From Sphingomonas cavernae (lineage in GTDB: Bacteria; Pseudomonadota; Alphaproteobacteria; Sphingomonadales; Sphingomonadaceae), in the NCBI RefSeq assembly GCF_003590775.1, contig NZ_QYUM01000003.1:994501-1058500 (forward strand): DNA of 64,000 nucleotides, written 5' to 3'. The notes under the pieces were generated by a model. That model was not told where the DNA came from. It searched no databases and saw only the letters and a program-made list of their open reading frames with translations. A program made the translations under genes and the position numbers. Every line of letters starts with the position of its first letter. The stretch's first letter is position 1. Of this stretch, positions 43,887-52,874 are shown piece after piece.

Positions 43887-46800
43887 ATGCCCCACGCGCC
43901 CTTCGTTCCGCTTCGTATCTTCTCGTCCTTCACCATGCTCGATGGCGCGATCGAACCCAAGAAGATCGCGGTGCGTGCGCGCGAGCTTGGCTTTCCGGCG
44001 GCGGCGATCACCGACCGCAACGGGCTTTATGGCGCGATGGCGTTTTCGGATGCGTGCAAGGGCGCGGGCGTCCAGCCGATCATCGGCGGGATGCTGTGCG
44101 TCGCGCGGCCCGACATGCCCGACGGTGTCGAGCCGATCTTCGACTGGCTGGCGCTCTACGCGCAGGACGAGCAGGGCTATGACAATCTCTGCGCGCTCGT
44201 GTCCGCAGCGCATCTTGACCGCCCCGTCGAGCAGCAGGCGCATGTTCGCTTCGAGGCGCTTGAGGGCCGGACCGACGGTCTGATCGCACTCACCGCGGGG
44301 GCCGAGGGCGGTCTGACCAGGCTCTTCGCCGAAGAACAGATGGCGCGCGCGGAAGGCTATGCGGACCGGCTTCAGGCGCTGTTTCCCAACCGCCTCTATA
44401 TCGAGATCGTCCGCAGGCTCGACGAGGTCGAAGGCAAGGCCGAGCCGCATCTGCTCGACCTCGCCTATGCGCGCGATATTCCGCTGGTCGCGACCAACCC
44501 CTGCTGTTTCTCCGATGCGGGGTTCCACGCCGCGCATGACGCGATGCTGTGCATCGCGGGCTCCTCCTATGTCGAAAGCGACGACCGCAAGAAGAGTTCG
44601 CCCGATGCCTGGCTGAAGCCCGCCAAGGACATGAAGCTGCTGTTCGACGACCTTCCCGAGGCGCTGGCGAACACGCTCGTCGTGGCCCAGCGCTGCGCGG
44701 TGATGGCGCCCAAGCGCGCGCCGATCCTGCCCAGCCTTGCGGGCGACCGCGAGGGAGAGGCAAGGAAACTGCGCGAGGATGCGCATGCCGGGCTGGAGGC
44801 GCGGCTGGAGAAAGCGGGAATCGCCGACGACGAGGCGCGCAAGACCTATTTCGACCGGCTCGATTTCGAGGTCGGCATCATCATCCAGATGGGCTTTCCC
44901 GGCTATTTCCTGATCGTCGCCGACTTCATCAAATGGGCGAAGGACAACGACATTCCGGTTGGACCGGGCCGCGGATCGGGCGCGGGCTCTGTGGTCGCAT
45001 GGGCGCTCACCATCACCGATCTCGATCCGATCAAGCTGGGTCTGCTCTTCGAACGCTTCCTCAACCCCGAGCGCGTCTCGATGCCCGACTTCGACATCGA
45101 CTTCTGCGAAACACGGCGCGAAGAGGTGATCCGCTACGTCCAGCAGAAATACGGTCGCGATCACGTAGCGCAGATCATCACCTTCGGGCGATTAAAGGCG
45201 CGCGCGGTGCTCAAGGATACGGGCCGCGTGCTCCAGATGAGCTATGGCCAGGTCGACCGGCTCGCCAAGCTTGTCCCCAACCACCCGACCGACCCGTGGA
45301 CGCTGGAACGCACGCTGGAGAAGGGCGGCGTGCCCGAATTCCGGCACGAGTACGAAACCGACAAGGATGTGCGGAGACTCGTCGATCTCGCGATGAAGCT
45401 CGAGGGGCTGCCGCGCCACAGCTCCACCCACGCCGCGGGCGTGGTGATTGGCGACCGCCCGCTCGACCAGCTCGTTCCGCTCTACCGCGATCCGCGCTCG
45501 GATATGCCCGTCACCCAGTTCGACATGAAATATGTCGAGGGTGCGGGGCTGGTGAAGTTCGACTTTCTTGGCCTCAAGACGCTGTCGGTGCTGCAAAAGG
45601 CGGTGCAACTGCTTGAAAAGCGAGGGACGACGGTCGATCTGGCGGCGCTCGAATGGGATGATCCCAAGGTCTACGAACTGCTCCAGCGCGGCGACACCGT
45701 CGGCGTGTTCCAGTTGGAATCCGAAGGCATGCGCCGCACGCTCGCTGCGGTGCGCCCGTCGAACTTCGGCGACATCATCGCGCTCGTCTCGCTCTACCGT
45801 CCGGGCCCGATGGACAACATCCCGATGTTCGGCGCGCGCAAGAACGGCCGCGAATCCATCGAGTATCCGCATCCGATGCTCGAGGGCATATTGTCGGAAA
45901 CCTACGGGATCTTCGTCTATCAGGAACAGGTGATGCAGGCCGCGCAGATCCTTGCGGGCTACAGCCTGGGCGACGCCGACCTGCTGCGCCGCGCGATGGG
46001 CAAGAAGATCAAGGCTGAGATGGACGCGCAGCGCGCGCGCTTTGTCGACGGCTGCGCCGCGAACCAGATTTCCGCGGAAAAGGCCAATGAGCTGTTCGAT
46101 TTGATCGACAAGTTCGCAGGGTACGGCTTCAACAAGAGCCACGCGGCCGCCTATGCCCTTCTCGCCTACCAGACCGCCTGGCTCAAGGCGCATCACGCGC
46201 CCGAATTCTTTGCCGCGTCGATGTGCTTCGATATGGCGCTGACCGACAAGCTCGGCATCTTCGTCGAGGATATGGGGCGACTCTCGGTCCCGTGCCTGCC
46301 GCCGTGCATCAATGGGAGCGAGGCCGAATTCTCGGTCGAGGACGGGCCCGACGGGCTTTCGGTGCGCTATGCGCTCGCGGCGCTCAAGGGCGTCGGCGAA
46401 AAGGCGATGGAATCGCTCGTCGCCGAACGTGTCGCGAAAGGCGCTTACGCCTCGCTCGACGACTTTGCCGACCGCGTCGATCCCCGCGCGCTCAACCGGC
46501 GCCAGATGGAAAGCCTTGCCGCGGGCGGTGCGTTCGACACGATCAATTCGGACCGCGCGGGCGTGTTTGCGGTGGCCGAGACGATCCTCGCGGTCGCCTC
46601 GCACGCCGAGGAACAGCGCACCAGCGGGCAGGGCGGCCTGTTCGGCGGCAACGAGGCGAAGGCTGCCGCAATCCAGATACCCCAGAGCGCGCACTGGACG
46701 CTCGCCGACCGCATGGCACAGGAAAAGGATGCCTTCGGCTTCTATTTCTCGGCGCATCCGATCGACCGTTTCCGCCATCTTGCCGATGCGCATGGGGCGC

Positions 46801-47375
46801 GGAGCTACGCCGCACTTTGCGCCCAGCCTGCGCCCGCGGATGCCAGCCGCACCCCTGGCATGATGGCGGGGCTGATCGAGGATGCGCGTTGGCGCACCTC
46901 GGCGCGCGGGCGGCGCTATCTGATGGCGACCTGTTCGGACGCCTCGGGCCAGTTCATCGCCACATGCTTCGACGACGACGTCGCGAAGGACCTCGAGGAC
47001 GCCGCGCGCGAAAACGGGTGCGGCTTGCTGACCGTGGAGCTCGATCGCCGCCCGGGTGAGGAAACGCCGCGCGTGACGGTCAAACGCATCCAGCGTTTCG
47101 AGCAGCTCGTCGGCAATGTCCGGCTGATACTCGACGTCACGGTCGACGATCCGTCGGTCGTCGTGCTGATCGCAGGTCTCGTCGCAGGCGCGCGGGGCAG
47201 CCGCGGCGAACTCGTGCTCAACGCGCAACTCGCCGATGGCGCGAGCGCACGCGTGCTGCTCGGGCGCGACTATCTGCTCGATGCCGAACTCTCCGCGCGG
47301 ATCGAGGCGCTTCCCGGTGTCCTCGCGGTATCGCTCAGATCCGCCGATCAACCCCGGCTTGCGCTCGTCTCCTGA
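43887..47375 (+). CDS. dnaE: DNA polymerase III alpha subunit
   Basis: 1162 residues, standard DnaE1 length. The N-terminal PHP domain (~1-270) reads PLRIFSSFTMLDGAIEPKKI where metal-binding PHP domains carry H-x-H, so its metal site is not conserved. The palm has catalytic acids in MPDFDIDFCETRREEVIRYV (~391-410) and GPGRGSGAGSVVAWALTITD. The thumb and fingers follow (LVKFDFLGLKTLSVLQ, FQLESEGMRRTLAAV, GFNKSHAAAYALLAYQTAWL), and an OB fold occurs near ~990-1060. It replicates the chromosome. AGGG precedes the ATG. Confidence 0.98.
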   Translation: MPHAPFVPLRIFSSFTMLDGAIEPKKIAVRARELGFPAAAITDRNGLYGAMAFSDACKGAGVQPIIGGMLCVARPDMPDGVEPIFDWLALYAQDEQGYDNLCALVSAAHLDRPVEQQAHVRFEALEGRTDGLIALTAGAEGGLTRLFAEEQMARAEGYADRLQALFPNRLYIEIVRRLDEVEGKAEPHLLDLAYARDIPLVATNPCCFSDAGFHAAHDAMLCIAGSSYVESDDRKKSSPDAWLKPAKDMKLLFDDLPEALANTLVVAQRCAVMAPKRAPILPSLAGDREGEARKLREDAHAGLEARLEKAGIADDEARKTYFDRLDFEVGIIIQMGFPGYFLIVADFIKWAKDNDIPVGPGRGSGAGSVVAWALTITDLDPIKLGLLFERFLNPERVSMPDFDIDFCETRREEVIRYVQQKYGRDHVAQIITFGRLKARAVLKDTGRVLQMSYGQVDRLAKLVPNHPTDPWTLERTLEKGGVPEFRHEYETDKDVRRLVDLAMKLEGLPRHSSTHAAGVVIGDRPLDQLVPLYRDPRSDMPVTQFDMKYVEGAGLVKFDFLGLKTLSVLQKAVQLLEKRGTTVDLAALEWDDPKVYELLQRGDTVGVFQLESEGMRRTLAAVRPSNFGDIIALVSLYRPGPMDNIPMFGARKNGRESIEYPHPMLEGILSETYGIFVYQEQVMQAAQILAGYSLGDADLLRRAMGKKIKAEMDAQRARFVDGCAANQISAEKANELFDLIDKFAGYGFNKSHAAAYALLAYQTAWLKAHHAPEFFAASMCFDMALTDKLGIFVEDMGRLSVPCLPPCINGSEAEFSVEDGPDGLSVRYALAALKGVGEKAMESLVAERVAKGAYASLDDFADRVDPRALNRRQMESLAAGGAFDTINSDRAGVFAVAETILAVASHAEEQRTSGQGGLFGGNEAKAAAIQIPQSAHWTLADRMAQEKDAFGFYFSAHPIDRFRHLADAHGARSYAALCAQPAPADASRTPGMMAGLIEDARWRTSARGRRYLMATCSDASGQFIATCFDDDVAKDLEDAARENGCGLLTVELDRRPGEETPRVTVKRIQRFEQLVGNVRLILDVTVDDPSVVVLIAGLVAGARGSRGELVLNAQLADGASARVLLGRDYLLDAELSARIEALPGVLAVSLRSADQPRLALVS

Positions 47376-47386
47376 CCAGCTAACAT

Positions 47387-47408
47387 TCCCGTAAACAAGA
47401 ATACGGGA
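47387..47408 (+). other. Hairpin just upstream of the acyl-CoA ligase start
   Basis: TCCCGTA (47387-47393) and TACGGGA (47402-47408) form a 7-bp stem with an 8-base loop. The second arm contains part of the GGGAGAG ribosome-binding region of the next gene, so the hairpin could limit its translation; it may also weakly end the dnaE transcript. Confidence 0.45.
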
Positions 47409-47417
47409 GAGTGAAGA

Positions 47418-49049
47418 ATGCTTGGCGGAATGCAGGATTTCGAGCTGCGCGTGCCGCGTCTGATCGACCATGCCGAGCGCGAGCATGGCCAGCGCGAAAT
47501 CGTCAGCTACTGGGCCGATGGCACGACCACGCGGACCAACTGGGTGGGCATTGCGCGCGATGCACGGAAGCTGGCGCAAGCGCTTGAAAAAATGGGCGTG
47601 AAGCGCGGCGATCGTGTGGCGACGCTGGCGATGAATCACAGCCGCCATCTTGTCGCCTGGTACGGCGCCATCGGCATGGGCGGGGTCATCCACACGGTGA
47701 ACCCACGGCTGTTCGACGAGCAGCTTGTCTATATCGCCAACCATGCCGAGGATAAGGTCCTGTTCTACGACAAGGCGTTCCAGCCGATCATCGACCGGCT
47801 GAAGCCCGAATGGACCTCGATCGAGCATTTTGTGTGCTTCGATTCGGATAGTTCCGACGGCCCCTCGACTTCGCTCGGGACAGGTTTCGAGGCGTTGATC
47901 GCCGCCGAGGACGGAGACTATCGCTGGGTCGAGGGCTCCGAGCGCGAGCCCTGCATGCTCTGCTACACCAGCGGGACGACGGGCAACCCCAAGGGCGTTC
48001 TCTACGAGCACCGCTCCTCGGTGATCCATTCAATGGCGGAGGTCGCGCCCAATGTGTTCGACCTGTCGAACCAGTCGGTGGTGCTGCCGATCGTGCCGAT
48101 GTTCCATGCGGCTGCCTGGGGACTGCCCTTTGCGGGCGCGCTCGCGGGCGTGAAGTTCGTCTATTCCGCGGTCAATGACGGCGCGGTGCTGTGCCGCCTC
48201 TTCAATCAGGAGAAGGTGACGCATTCGGCGGGCGTGCCCACCGTCTGGCTCGCCATGTTCCAGCACATGGACGCGACGGGCGAGACGCCCGAGCATCTGA
48301 AACTTGTCACCATCGGCGGCTCGGCCGCGCCGCGTGCGATGATCGAGCGGCTGATGAAGATGGGAATCCGCGTCGGCCATGCATGGGGCATGACCGAAAC
48401 CTCGCCGATCGGCACGATGGGCGCGCCGACCTGGAACTGGGACGAGATGAGCTTCGAGGAGCAGGTCGATCAGGTCGCCAAGCAGGGCCGGGTGCCATTT
48501 GGCGTGGAACTGCGCGTTGTCGGCGAAGACGGCCGGGAGCAGCCGCGCGACGGCGTGAGCTCGGGCCGGCTCCAGATCCGCGGCCCATGGGTGATCAAAC
48601 GCTATTTTCAGGACGCCTCGGGCGATTGCGTCGATGCCGAGAGCTGGTTCGACACGGGCGATGTCGCGGTGATGCACCCCTGCGGGACGATGCAGATCAC
48701 CGACCGTTCGAAGGACGTGATCAAATCGGGCGGCGAATGGATCAGCTCGGTCGAGCTTGAAAATGCGGCGGTGGGCCATCCGGCCGTGGCCGAGGCCGCG
48801 GCGATCGGCATATACCATCCCAAATGGGATGAACGTCCACTGCTCCTCGTGATCAAGAAGGCGGGCGCCGAGGTTTCGGCCGCCGAGATCACTGCCTATC
48901 TGTCTGACAAGGTTGCGAAATGGTGGCTGCCCGATGAAATCCTGTTCGTCGAGAGCCTCCCGCACACCGCGACAGGCAAGCTGCTCAAGACCGCGCTTCG
49001 GACGGAGTATAAGGATCACAAGCTGCCGGGGGTGACCGAGGCGGCGTGA
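47418..49049 (+). CDS. Medium/long-chain acyl-CoA ligase (AMP-forming)
   Basis: 543 residues. ANL-superfamily motifs are complete: P-loop [27 protein letters not shown], and the hinge/A8 region [13 protein letters not shown] then [20 protein letters not shown]. The C-terminal catalytic lysine lies in [13 protein letters not shown]. It activates a fatty or aryl acid to its CoA ester through an acyl-adenylate. Around residues ~147-156 the short stretch GPSTSLGTG looks like a REP-derived insert in a variable loop. The ATG at 47418 follows GGGAGAG; an in-frame ATG lies at 47430. Confidence 0.92.
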   Translation: MLGGMQDFELRVPRLIDHAEREHGQREIVSYWADGTTTRTNWVGIARDARKLAQALEKMGVKRGDRVATLAMNHSRHLVAWYGAIGMGGVIHTVNPRLFDEQLVYIANHAEDKVLFYDKAFQPIIDRLKPEWTSIEHFVCFDSDSSDGPSTSLGTGFEALIAAEDGDYRWVEGSEREPCMLCYTSGTTGNPKGVLYEHRSSVIHSMAEVAPNVFDLSNQSVVLPIVPMFHAAAWGLPFAGALAGVKFVYSAVNDGAVLCRLFNQEKVTHSAGVPTVWLAMFQHMDATGETPEHLKLVTIGGSAAPRAMIERLMKMGIRVGHAWGMTETSPIGTMGAPTWNWDEMSFEEQVDQVAKQGRVPFGVELRVVGEDGREQPRDGVSSGRLQIRGPWVIKRYFQDASGDCVDAESWFDTGDVAVMHPCGTMQITDRSKDVIKSGGEWISSVELENAAVGHPAVAEAAAIGIYHPKWDERPLLLVIKKAGAEVSAAEITAYLSDKVAKWWLPDEILFVESLPHTATGKLLKTALRTEYKDHKLPGVTEAA

Positions 49050-49123
49050 TTGGCGGTGATCGGTCCTTGATGGCGGGATGTTCTGCGACCCAGTGCATTG
49101 AGCGTAAAATGTGCATCATTATG

Positions 49124-49295
49124 CCGCTCATCCTGAGGAGCCGTTGAGCTTGGCGAAGTGAGCAGGTTCGAACGTCCCCCGGATACGCAGCCATGCCGAG
49201 GGCATGGCAGGCCTGCTCACCGTCTCGAAGGACGCATTGAGCAGGTCCTTCGAGACGGGTCTTCGCCAAGCTCAGCCCCTCCTCAGGATGAGCGG
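49124..49295. repeat. REP-like palindromic element (family C, extended)
   Basis: CCGCTCATCCTGAGGAGCCG (from 49124) is inversely repeated to 49295. Weaker outer arms (AGCGTAAAAT at 49101-49110 and ATTTTACGCT at 49301-49310) extend the palindrome. It lies between the converging acyl-CoA ligase and priA genes. Confidence 0.82.
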
Positions 49296-49332
49296 TTCTG
49301 ATTTTACGCTCGATGCTCAATAAACCGACAGC

Positions 49333-51501
49333 CTACAGAAAGCTGTACGGATCCACGTCCACCGCGACGCGCACTTTGGCCGACCATTCGAGCTTGCCCA
49401 GCCAGTCGCGGATGACGTCCTGCACGTCAAGCGCGCGGCGGGCGTGGACGAGCAGTCGGAAGCGGTGGCGGCCGCGCAGCATGGCGAGCGGGGCGGGGGC
49501 GGGGCCGTAAACATGCATGCCCTCGACGCGCGGAGCGGTGCGGCCGATCAGATTGGCGGTCTCCAGCGCGAGCTTCTGGTCCTCCGCCGAGATGATGATC
49601 CCCGCATAGCGGCCGAAGGGCGGGGCGCCGGCGTGACGCCGCGCCTCGGTTTCCGCCTCGTAGAAGCTGACGGCGTCGCCCGAGACGAGCGCCTCCATCA
49701 CCGGCGCCGAGGGGTTGTGCGTCTGGATGAAGACATGGCCCGGCTTCTCGCCGCGGCCCGCGCGGCCCGCGACCTGCATGATCTGCTGGAAGGTGCGCTC
49801 GGCGGCGCGCAGGTCGCCGCCCTCCAGCCCGAGATCGGCGTCGACCACGCCGACGAGCGTCAGATTGGGGAAGTGATAACCCTTGGTCACGAGCTGCGTG
49901 CCGACGACGATGTCAATCTCACCCGCTTCCATCCGGCCGACGAACTCGGCGGCCTTGGCGGGTGACCACATCGTGTCGGAGGTGACGATCGCGGTGCGGG
50001 CGTCGGGGAAGAGCGCCTTCACCTCATCGGCGATGCGTTCGACGCCGGGGCCGCAGGCGACGAGGCTATCCTCGTCCTGGCATTCGGGGCAGTTCGCGGG
50101 CGGCTGCATGACGTGCCCGCAATGGTGGCAGGCGAGCCGGCGGACGAGCCTGTGCTCCACCATCCACGCGGTGCAGTTGGGGCACTGGAAACGGTGGCCA
50201 CAGGTTCGGCAGAGCGTCAGCGGTGCATAGCCGCGGCGATTGAGGAAGAGCAGCGCCTGTTCGCCGCGCTCCAGCGTTTCGGTGACGCTCGCGACGAGCT
50301 TCGGTGCCAGCCAGCGGCCGCGTTCGGGCGGGTCCTGGATGAGGTCGATCGGCTCGATCTCGGGCATCGTCGCGGCGCCGAAACGTGCGGCAAGCTTGAG
50401 TTCGCGGTAGCGCCCGATCTCGACCTGCTGGCGCGTCTCGATCGCGGGTGTGGCGGAGGCGAGGACGACGGGGCAGCTTTCGAAATGGCCCCGCATCACC
50501 GCGACGTCGCGCGCGTGATAATGGACGCCTTCTTCCTGCTTGAAACTCGTCTCATGCGCCTCGTCGACGACGATCAGGCCGAGATCGGCATAGGGAAGAA
50601 ACAGCGCCGAGCGCGCGCCCACCACCACCTTCGCCTCGCCGCTTGCGATCGCGCGCCACGCGCGGCGGCGCTGCGACTGGCGCAGGTCCGAATGCCAGGC
50701 GACGGGGGCGTGCCCAAAGCGCGCGGCGAAGCGCTTGAGAAACGGTTCGGTCAGCGCGATTTCGGGGAGGAGGACGAGCGCCTGCCGCCCCTGACGCACG
50801 ACTTCGGCGATCGCCTCGAAATAGACCTCGGTCTTGCCCGACCCGGTGACGCCGTCGAGCAGAAAGGGCTCGAAGGCGCGCGCCGTCACCGCGTCAACCA
50901 GCGCGTCGGCCGCTGCCGTCTGGATCGCCGAAAGATCGGGCGGCGCATGATCGGGATCGGGCGTGTCATAGGGAGTGTCAGTGCTCACCTCGACCGGCTC
51001 GATCGCGCCCGCCTTGACGAGCCCGCGTATGACGCTGTCCGAGACATCGGCGATAAGCGCGAGTTCGCGGATCAGCCCCTGCCGTTCGCCGATCCGGTCG
51101 AGTGCCTGCGCGCGCTGCGGCGTCAGGCGCTCGGGACGGAAAGCGGTGAGGCGGTATTCGGTGATCATCTTCGCGCCCTCGAGCGCGGAGGAAGACGGAA
51201 GCGCCATGCGGACCACCGCGGCGGGCGGCGCCAGATAATAATTCGCGGTCCACTCGATCAGACGACGCAGGGGATCGCGCAAGGGCGGCAGGTCATAGAC
51301 CGCGATCAGGTTGCGCAGCCGGTTGTCGCCGACCTCGGCGTCGGAGGGCATGCGCTCGGGCTCCCACACGACGCCCACGAGCTGGCGCGGCCCAAGCGGC
51401 GCGACGACGATCGAGCCCGGCTCGACCTCCATGCCACGCGGCACACGATAGTCGAGCGGGCCGAGCGCACTGTTGAGGACGAGGACGCGGGCGCGAGTCA
51501 T
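49333..51501 (-). CDS. priA: Primosomal protein N' (replication restart helicase PriA)
   Basis: 722 residues. The N-terminal 3'-end-binding domain (~1-105: VLVLNSALGPLDYRVPRGME) is followed by helicase Walker A LLDGVTGSGKTEVYFEAI (~217), the DEAH box IVVDEAHETSFKQEEG, and the cysteine-rich zinc module between the helicase lobes (CRTCGHRFQCPNC, CHHCGH, CPEC, CGPG). Motifs V and VI lie in VGTQLVTKGYHFP and QVAGRAGRGEKPGHV. It reloads DnaB at stalled forks. It converges with the acyl-CoA ligase across a REP element. Confidence 0.97.
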   Translation of the reverse strand: MTRARVLVLNSALGPLDYRVPRGMEVEPGSIVVAPLGPRQLVGVVWEPERMPSDAEVGDNRLRNLIAVYDLPPLRDPLRRLIEWTANYYLAPPAAVVRMALPSSSALEGAKMITEYRLTAFRPERLTPQRAQALDRIGERQGLIRELALIADVSDSVIRGLVKAGAIEPVEVSTDTPYDTPDPDHAPPDLSAIQTAAADALVDAVTARAFEPFLLDGVTGSGKTEVYFEAIAEVVRQGRQALVLLPEIALTEPFLKRFAARFGHAPVAWHSDLRQSQRRRAWRAIASGEAKVVVGARSALFLPYADLGLIVVDEAHETSFKQEEGVHYHARDVAVMRGHFESCPVVLASATPAIETRQQVEIGRYRELKLAARFGAATMPEIEPIDLIQDPPERGRWLAPKLVASVTETLERGEQALLFLNRRGYAPLTLCRTCGHRFQCPNCTAWMVEHRLVRRLACHHCGHVMQPPANCPECQDEDSLVACGPGVERIADEVKALFPDARTAIVTSDTMWSPAKAAEFVGRMEAGEIDIVVGTQLVTKGYHFPNLTLVGVVDADLGLEGGDLRAAERTFQQIMQVAGRAGRGEKPGHVFIQTHNPSAPVMEALVSGDAVSFYEAETEARRHAGAPPFGRYAGIIISAEDQKLALETANLIGRTAPRVEGMHVYGPAPAPLAMLRGRHRFRLLVHARRALDVQDVIRDWLGKLEWSAKVRVAVDVDPYSFL

Positions 51502-51598
51502 GCCGCCCTAGTTAGGGAGTGTTTGGCCGAAAGGGAATCATCCAGCGAAGTCCGGCGCTTGGAAAGACCCGCTGACGCACGGACGGCGTGTCAGCGGC

Positions 51599-51778
51599 TC
51601 AGCCGGCGTGATGCGCCGCGCCGCTCCGCGCAAGAAATGGCGTGGCTGTTATGAAGACGATCAGCGCCAGCAGCAGGCCGATCAACGGATCGCCGATGGC
51701 GCGCGCGAGCAGCATCAGCGGTACGGATAGCGTGAGAACGGCTGCGACGATCGCCGCCGCAGAGAGGATGCGGGACAT
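51599..51778 (-). CDS. 59-residue membrane protein of unknown function
   Basis: A short frame running from the ATG at 51778 to the TGA at 51599. It encodes MSRILSAAAIVAAVLTLSVP followed by LMLLARAIGDPLIGLLLALI and a third part ending in VFITATPFLARSGAAHHAG. Two hydrophobic helices (~5-26 and ~30-48) make it a small integral membrane protein. Its start overlaps the stop of the preceding 123-residue gene by one base (TGATG), indicating translational coupling. The hydrophobic pattern and coupling support a real gene, although no family is recognised. Confidence 0.6.
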   Translation of the reverse strand: MSRILSAAAIVAAVLTLSVPLMLLARAIGDPLIGLLLALIVFITATPFLARSGAAHHAG

Positions 51779-52149
51779 CAGCGAGCAGCCTTTGCGACAT
51801 GCTGCTCGAGCACGGCCAGGTGACCCTGTGAGAAGCCGAAACCAAGAAAGCGCGCGATCTCGTCGGGCGACAGGCGCGCAAGGCCGCGCCGGAGCAGCAC
51901 CGCCATGCGGCGCAGCGCCTCGAGCCGCGGGTCGGCGAGGGGATTGGCGCGACGGATGCCGAATATAGTCTCGACGAGGCGCCGGCCGCGGCCGGGCTCG
52001 TAAAGGCTTGCCGGGCTATCGTGACGCGCGAGTTCGACTATGGTCCACTCGCATGCGCTGAACGTCGCAGTGGCAGCCGTCACGGCGCGCATGCGCGTTG
52101 CGGGGATCGTCGGGACGGTGATCGAATTGGCGAGGTCGAGATAGGCCAT
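51778..52149 (-). CDS. Conserved protein of unknown function
   Basis: 123 residues starting MAYLDLANSITVPTIPATRM at 52149; an AGGA site lies upstream and the longer open frame runs through a hairpin leader. The C-terminal half is rich in Arg and Leu and looks like a helical bundle (RRLVETIFGIRRANPLADPR, LEALRRMAVLLRRGLARLSP, DEIARFLGFGFSQGHL). The N-terminal half contains one Cys and one Trp (SACEWTIVELARHD). There is no signal peptide or catalytic motif. It is coupled (TGATG) to the 59-residue membrane protein, so the two probably act together. Confidence 0.62.
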   Translation of the reverse strand: MAYLDLANSITVPTIPATRMRAVTAATATFSACEWTIVELARHDSPASLYEPGRGRRLVETIFGIRRANPLADPRLEALRRMAVLLRRGLARLSPDEIARFLGFGFSQGHLAVLEQHVAKAAR

Positions 52150-52172
52150 GATCCTGATCCTGCTTCCTGATG

Positions 52173-52207
52173 GGCCCGGCCGGTTGGGAGGGAAGGCCGG
52201 CCGGGCC
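52173..52207 (-). promoter_or_regulatory. Strong GC hairpin in the leader of the 123-residue gene
   Basis: GGCCCGGCCGG (52173-52183) and CCGGCCGGGCC (52197-52207) form an 11-bp all-GC stem with a 13-base loop, ending ~24 bases before the start codon of the gene at 52149. It lacks a T-run, so a leader-RNA or translational control element is as likely as a terminator. Apart from it, the gene-free part 52208-52386 shows nothing I can support. Confidence 0.5.
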
Positions 52208-52386
52208 TCTGGGAGGGGCACAATCTGTTTACGGCAGATCGCAGGGTTTCATTAGATGGGCATTTTGCTACGCATCGTTTCCATAATTGCGATGATCGGC
52301 AATTCGGGCGTCACGACGCTCGTCGAAGCGCGGCAGCGCATCGGCACAGCATTTCGAATTGAGCGTGGACGCTTGAGGCTGTCGTC

Positions 52387-52872
52387 TTACCCGACAGGCT
52401 CGGCGTCATAGGCAGCCTTGAGCCCGGCGACGTCGAGCTTGACCATCTTGAGCATGGCCTGCGCGACGCGGCGTCCCCGATCACGATCGGGATCCTTCAT
52501 CATTTCGATGAGCGTGTTGGGCACAATCTGCCACGCCACGCCGTAGCGGTCCCTGATCCAGCCGCATTGTTCGGGCGTGCCGCCATCGAGCAGCGCGTCC
52601 CACAGCCGGTCGACCTCGGCCTGGTCCTCGCAGTCGATCGTGAACGAGATCGCGTGGTTGAAGGGATCGAGCGGGCCTGCTTTTATCGCCTGGAACTGCT
52701 GTCCCGCGAGCGTGAAATCGACGATTACGACCGAGCCTTCGGGACCGGCCGGGCTTTCCGCGGGCATCGTCATGACGCTATCGATCCGCGAATCGGGGAG
52801 CAGCGAAACATAGAATTTCGCGGCTTCCTCGGCCTTGTCCGCGAACCACAGGCTTGGGATGATCTTGGACAT
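52387..52872 (-). CDS. PhnB-like VOC-fold protein
   Basis: 161 residues. The pattern IIPSLWFADKAEEAAKFYVS then LLPDSRIDSV, VIVDFTLAGQQFQAIKAGP, HAISFTIDCEDQAEVDRLWD and RDYGVAW-like IRDRYGVAWQIVP is that of PhnB/3-demethylubiquinone-type glyoxalase-fold proteins. These bind small substrates or metals, and many are uncharacterised. It is the last gene of the leftward VOC cluster, 2 bp after the previous stop. Start 52872 (MSKII) follows GGGAG. Confidence 0.85.
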   Translation of the reverse strand: MSKIIPSLWFADKAEEAAKFYVSLLPDSRIDSVMTMPAESPAGPEGSVVIVDFTLAGQQFQAIKAGPLDPFNHAISFTIDCEDQAEVDRLWDALLDGGTPEQCGWIRDRYGVAWQIVPNTLIEMMKDPDRDRGRRVAQAMLKMVKLDVAGLKAAYDAEPVG

Positions 52873-52874
52873 GA

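Noticed and set aside
45192-48029. A 945-residue open frame on the minus strand across dnaE and the acyl-CoA ligase
   Set aside because: It runs antisense to two well-supported genes; the GC-rich third positions of real genes create long shadow frames. It has no recognisable domain.
52256-52410. A 51-codon plus-strand frame running into the end of the PhnB-like gene
   Set aside because: The third codon positions are not GC-enriched, there is no ribosome-binding site, and it overlaps a real gene.
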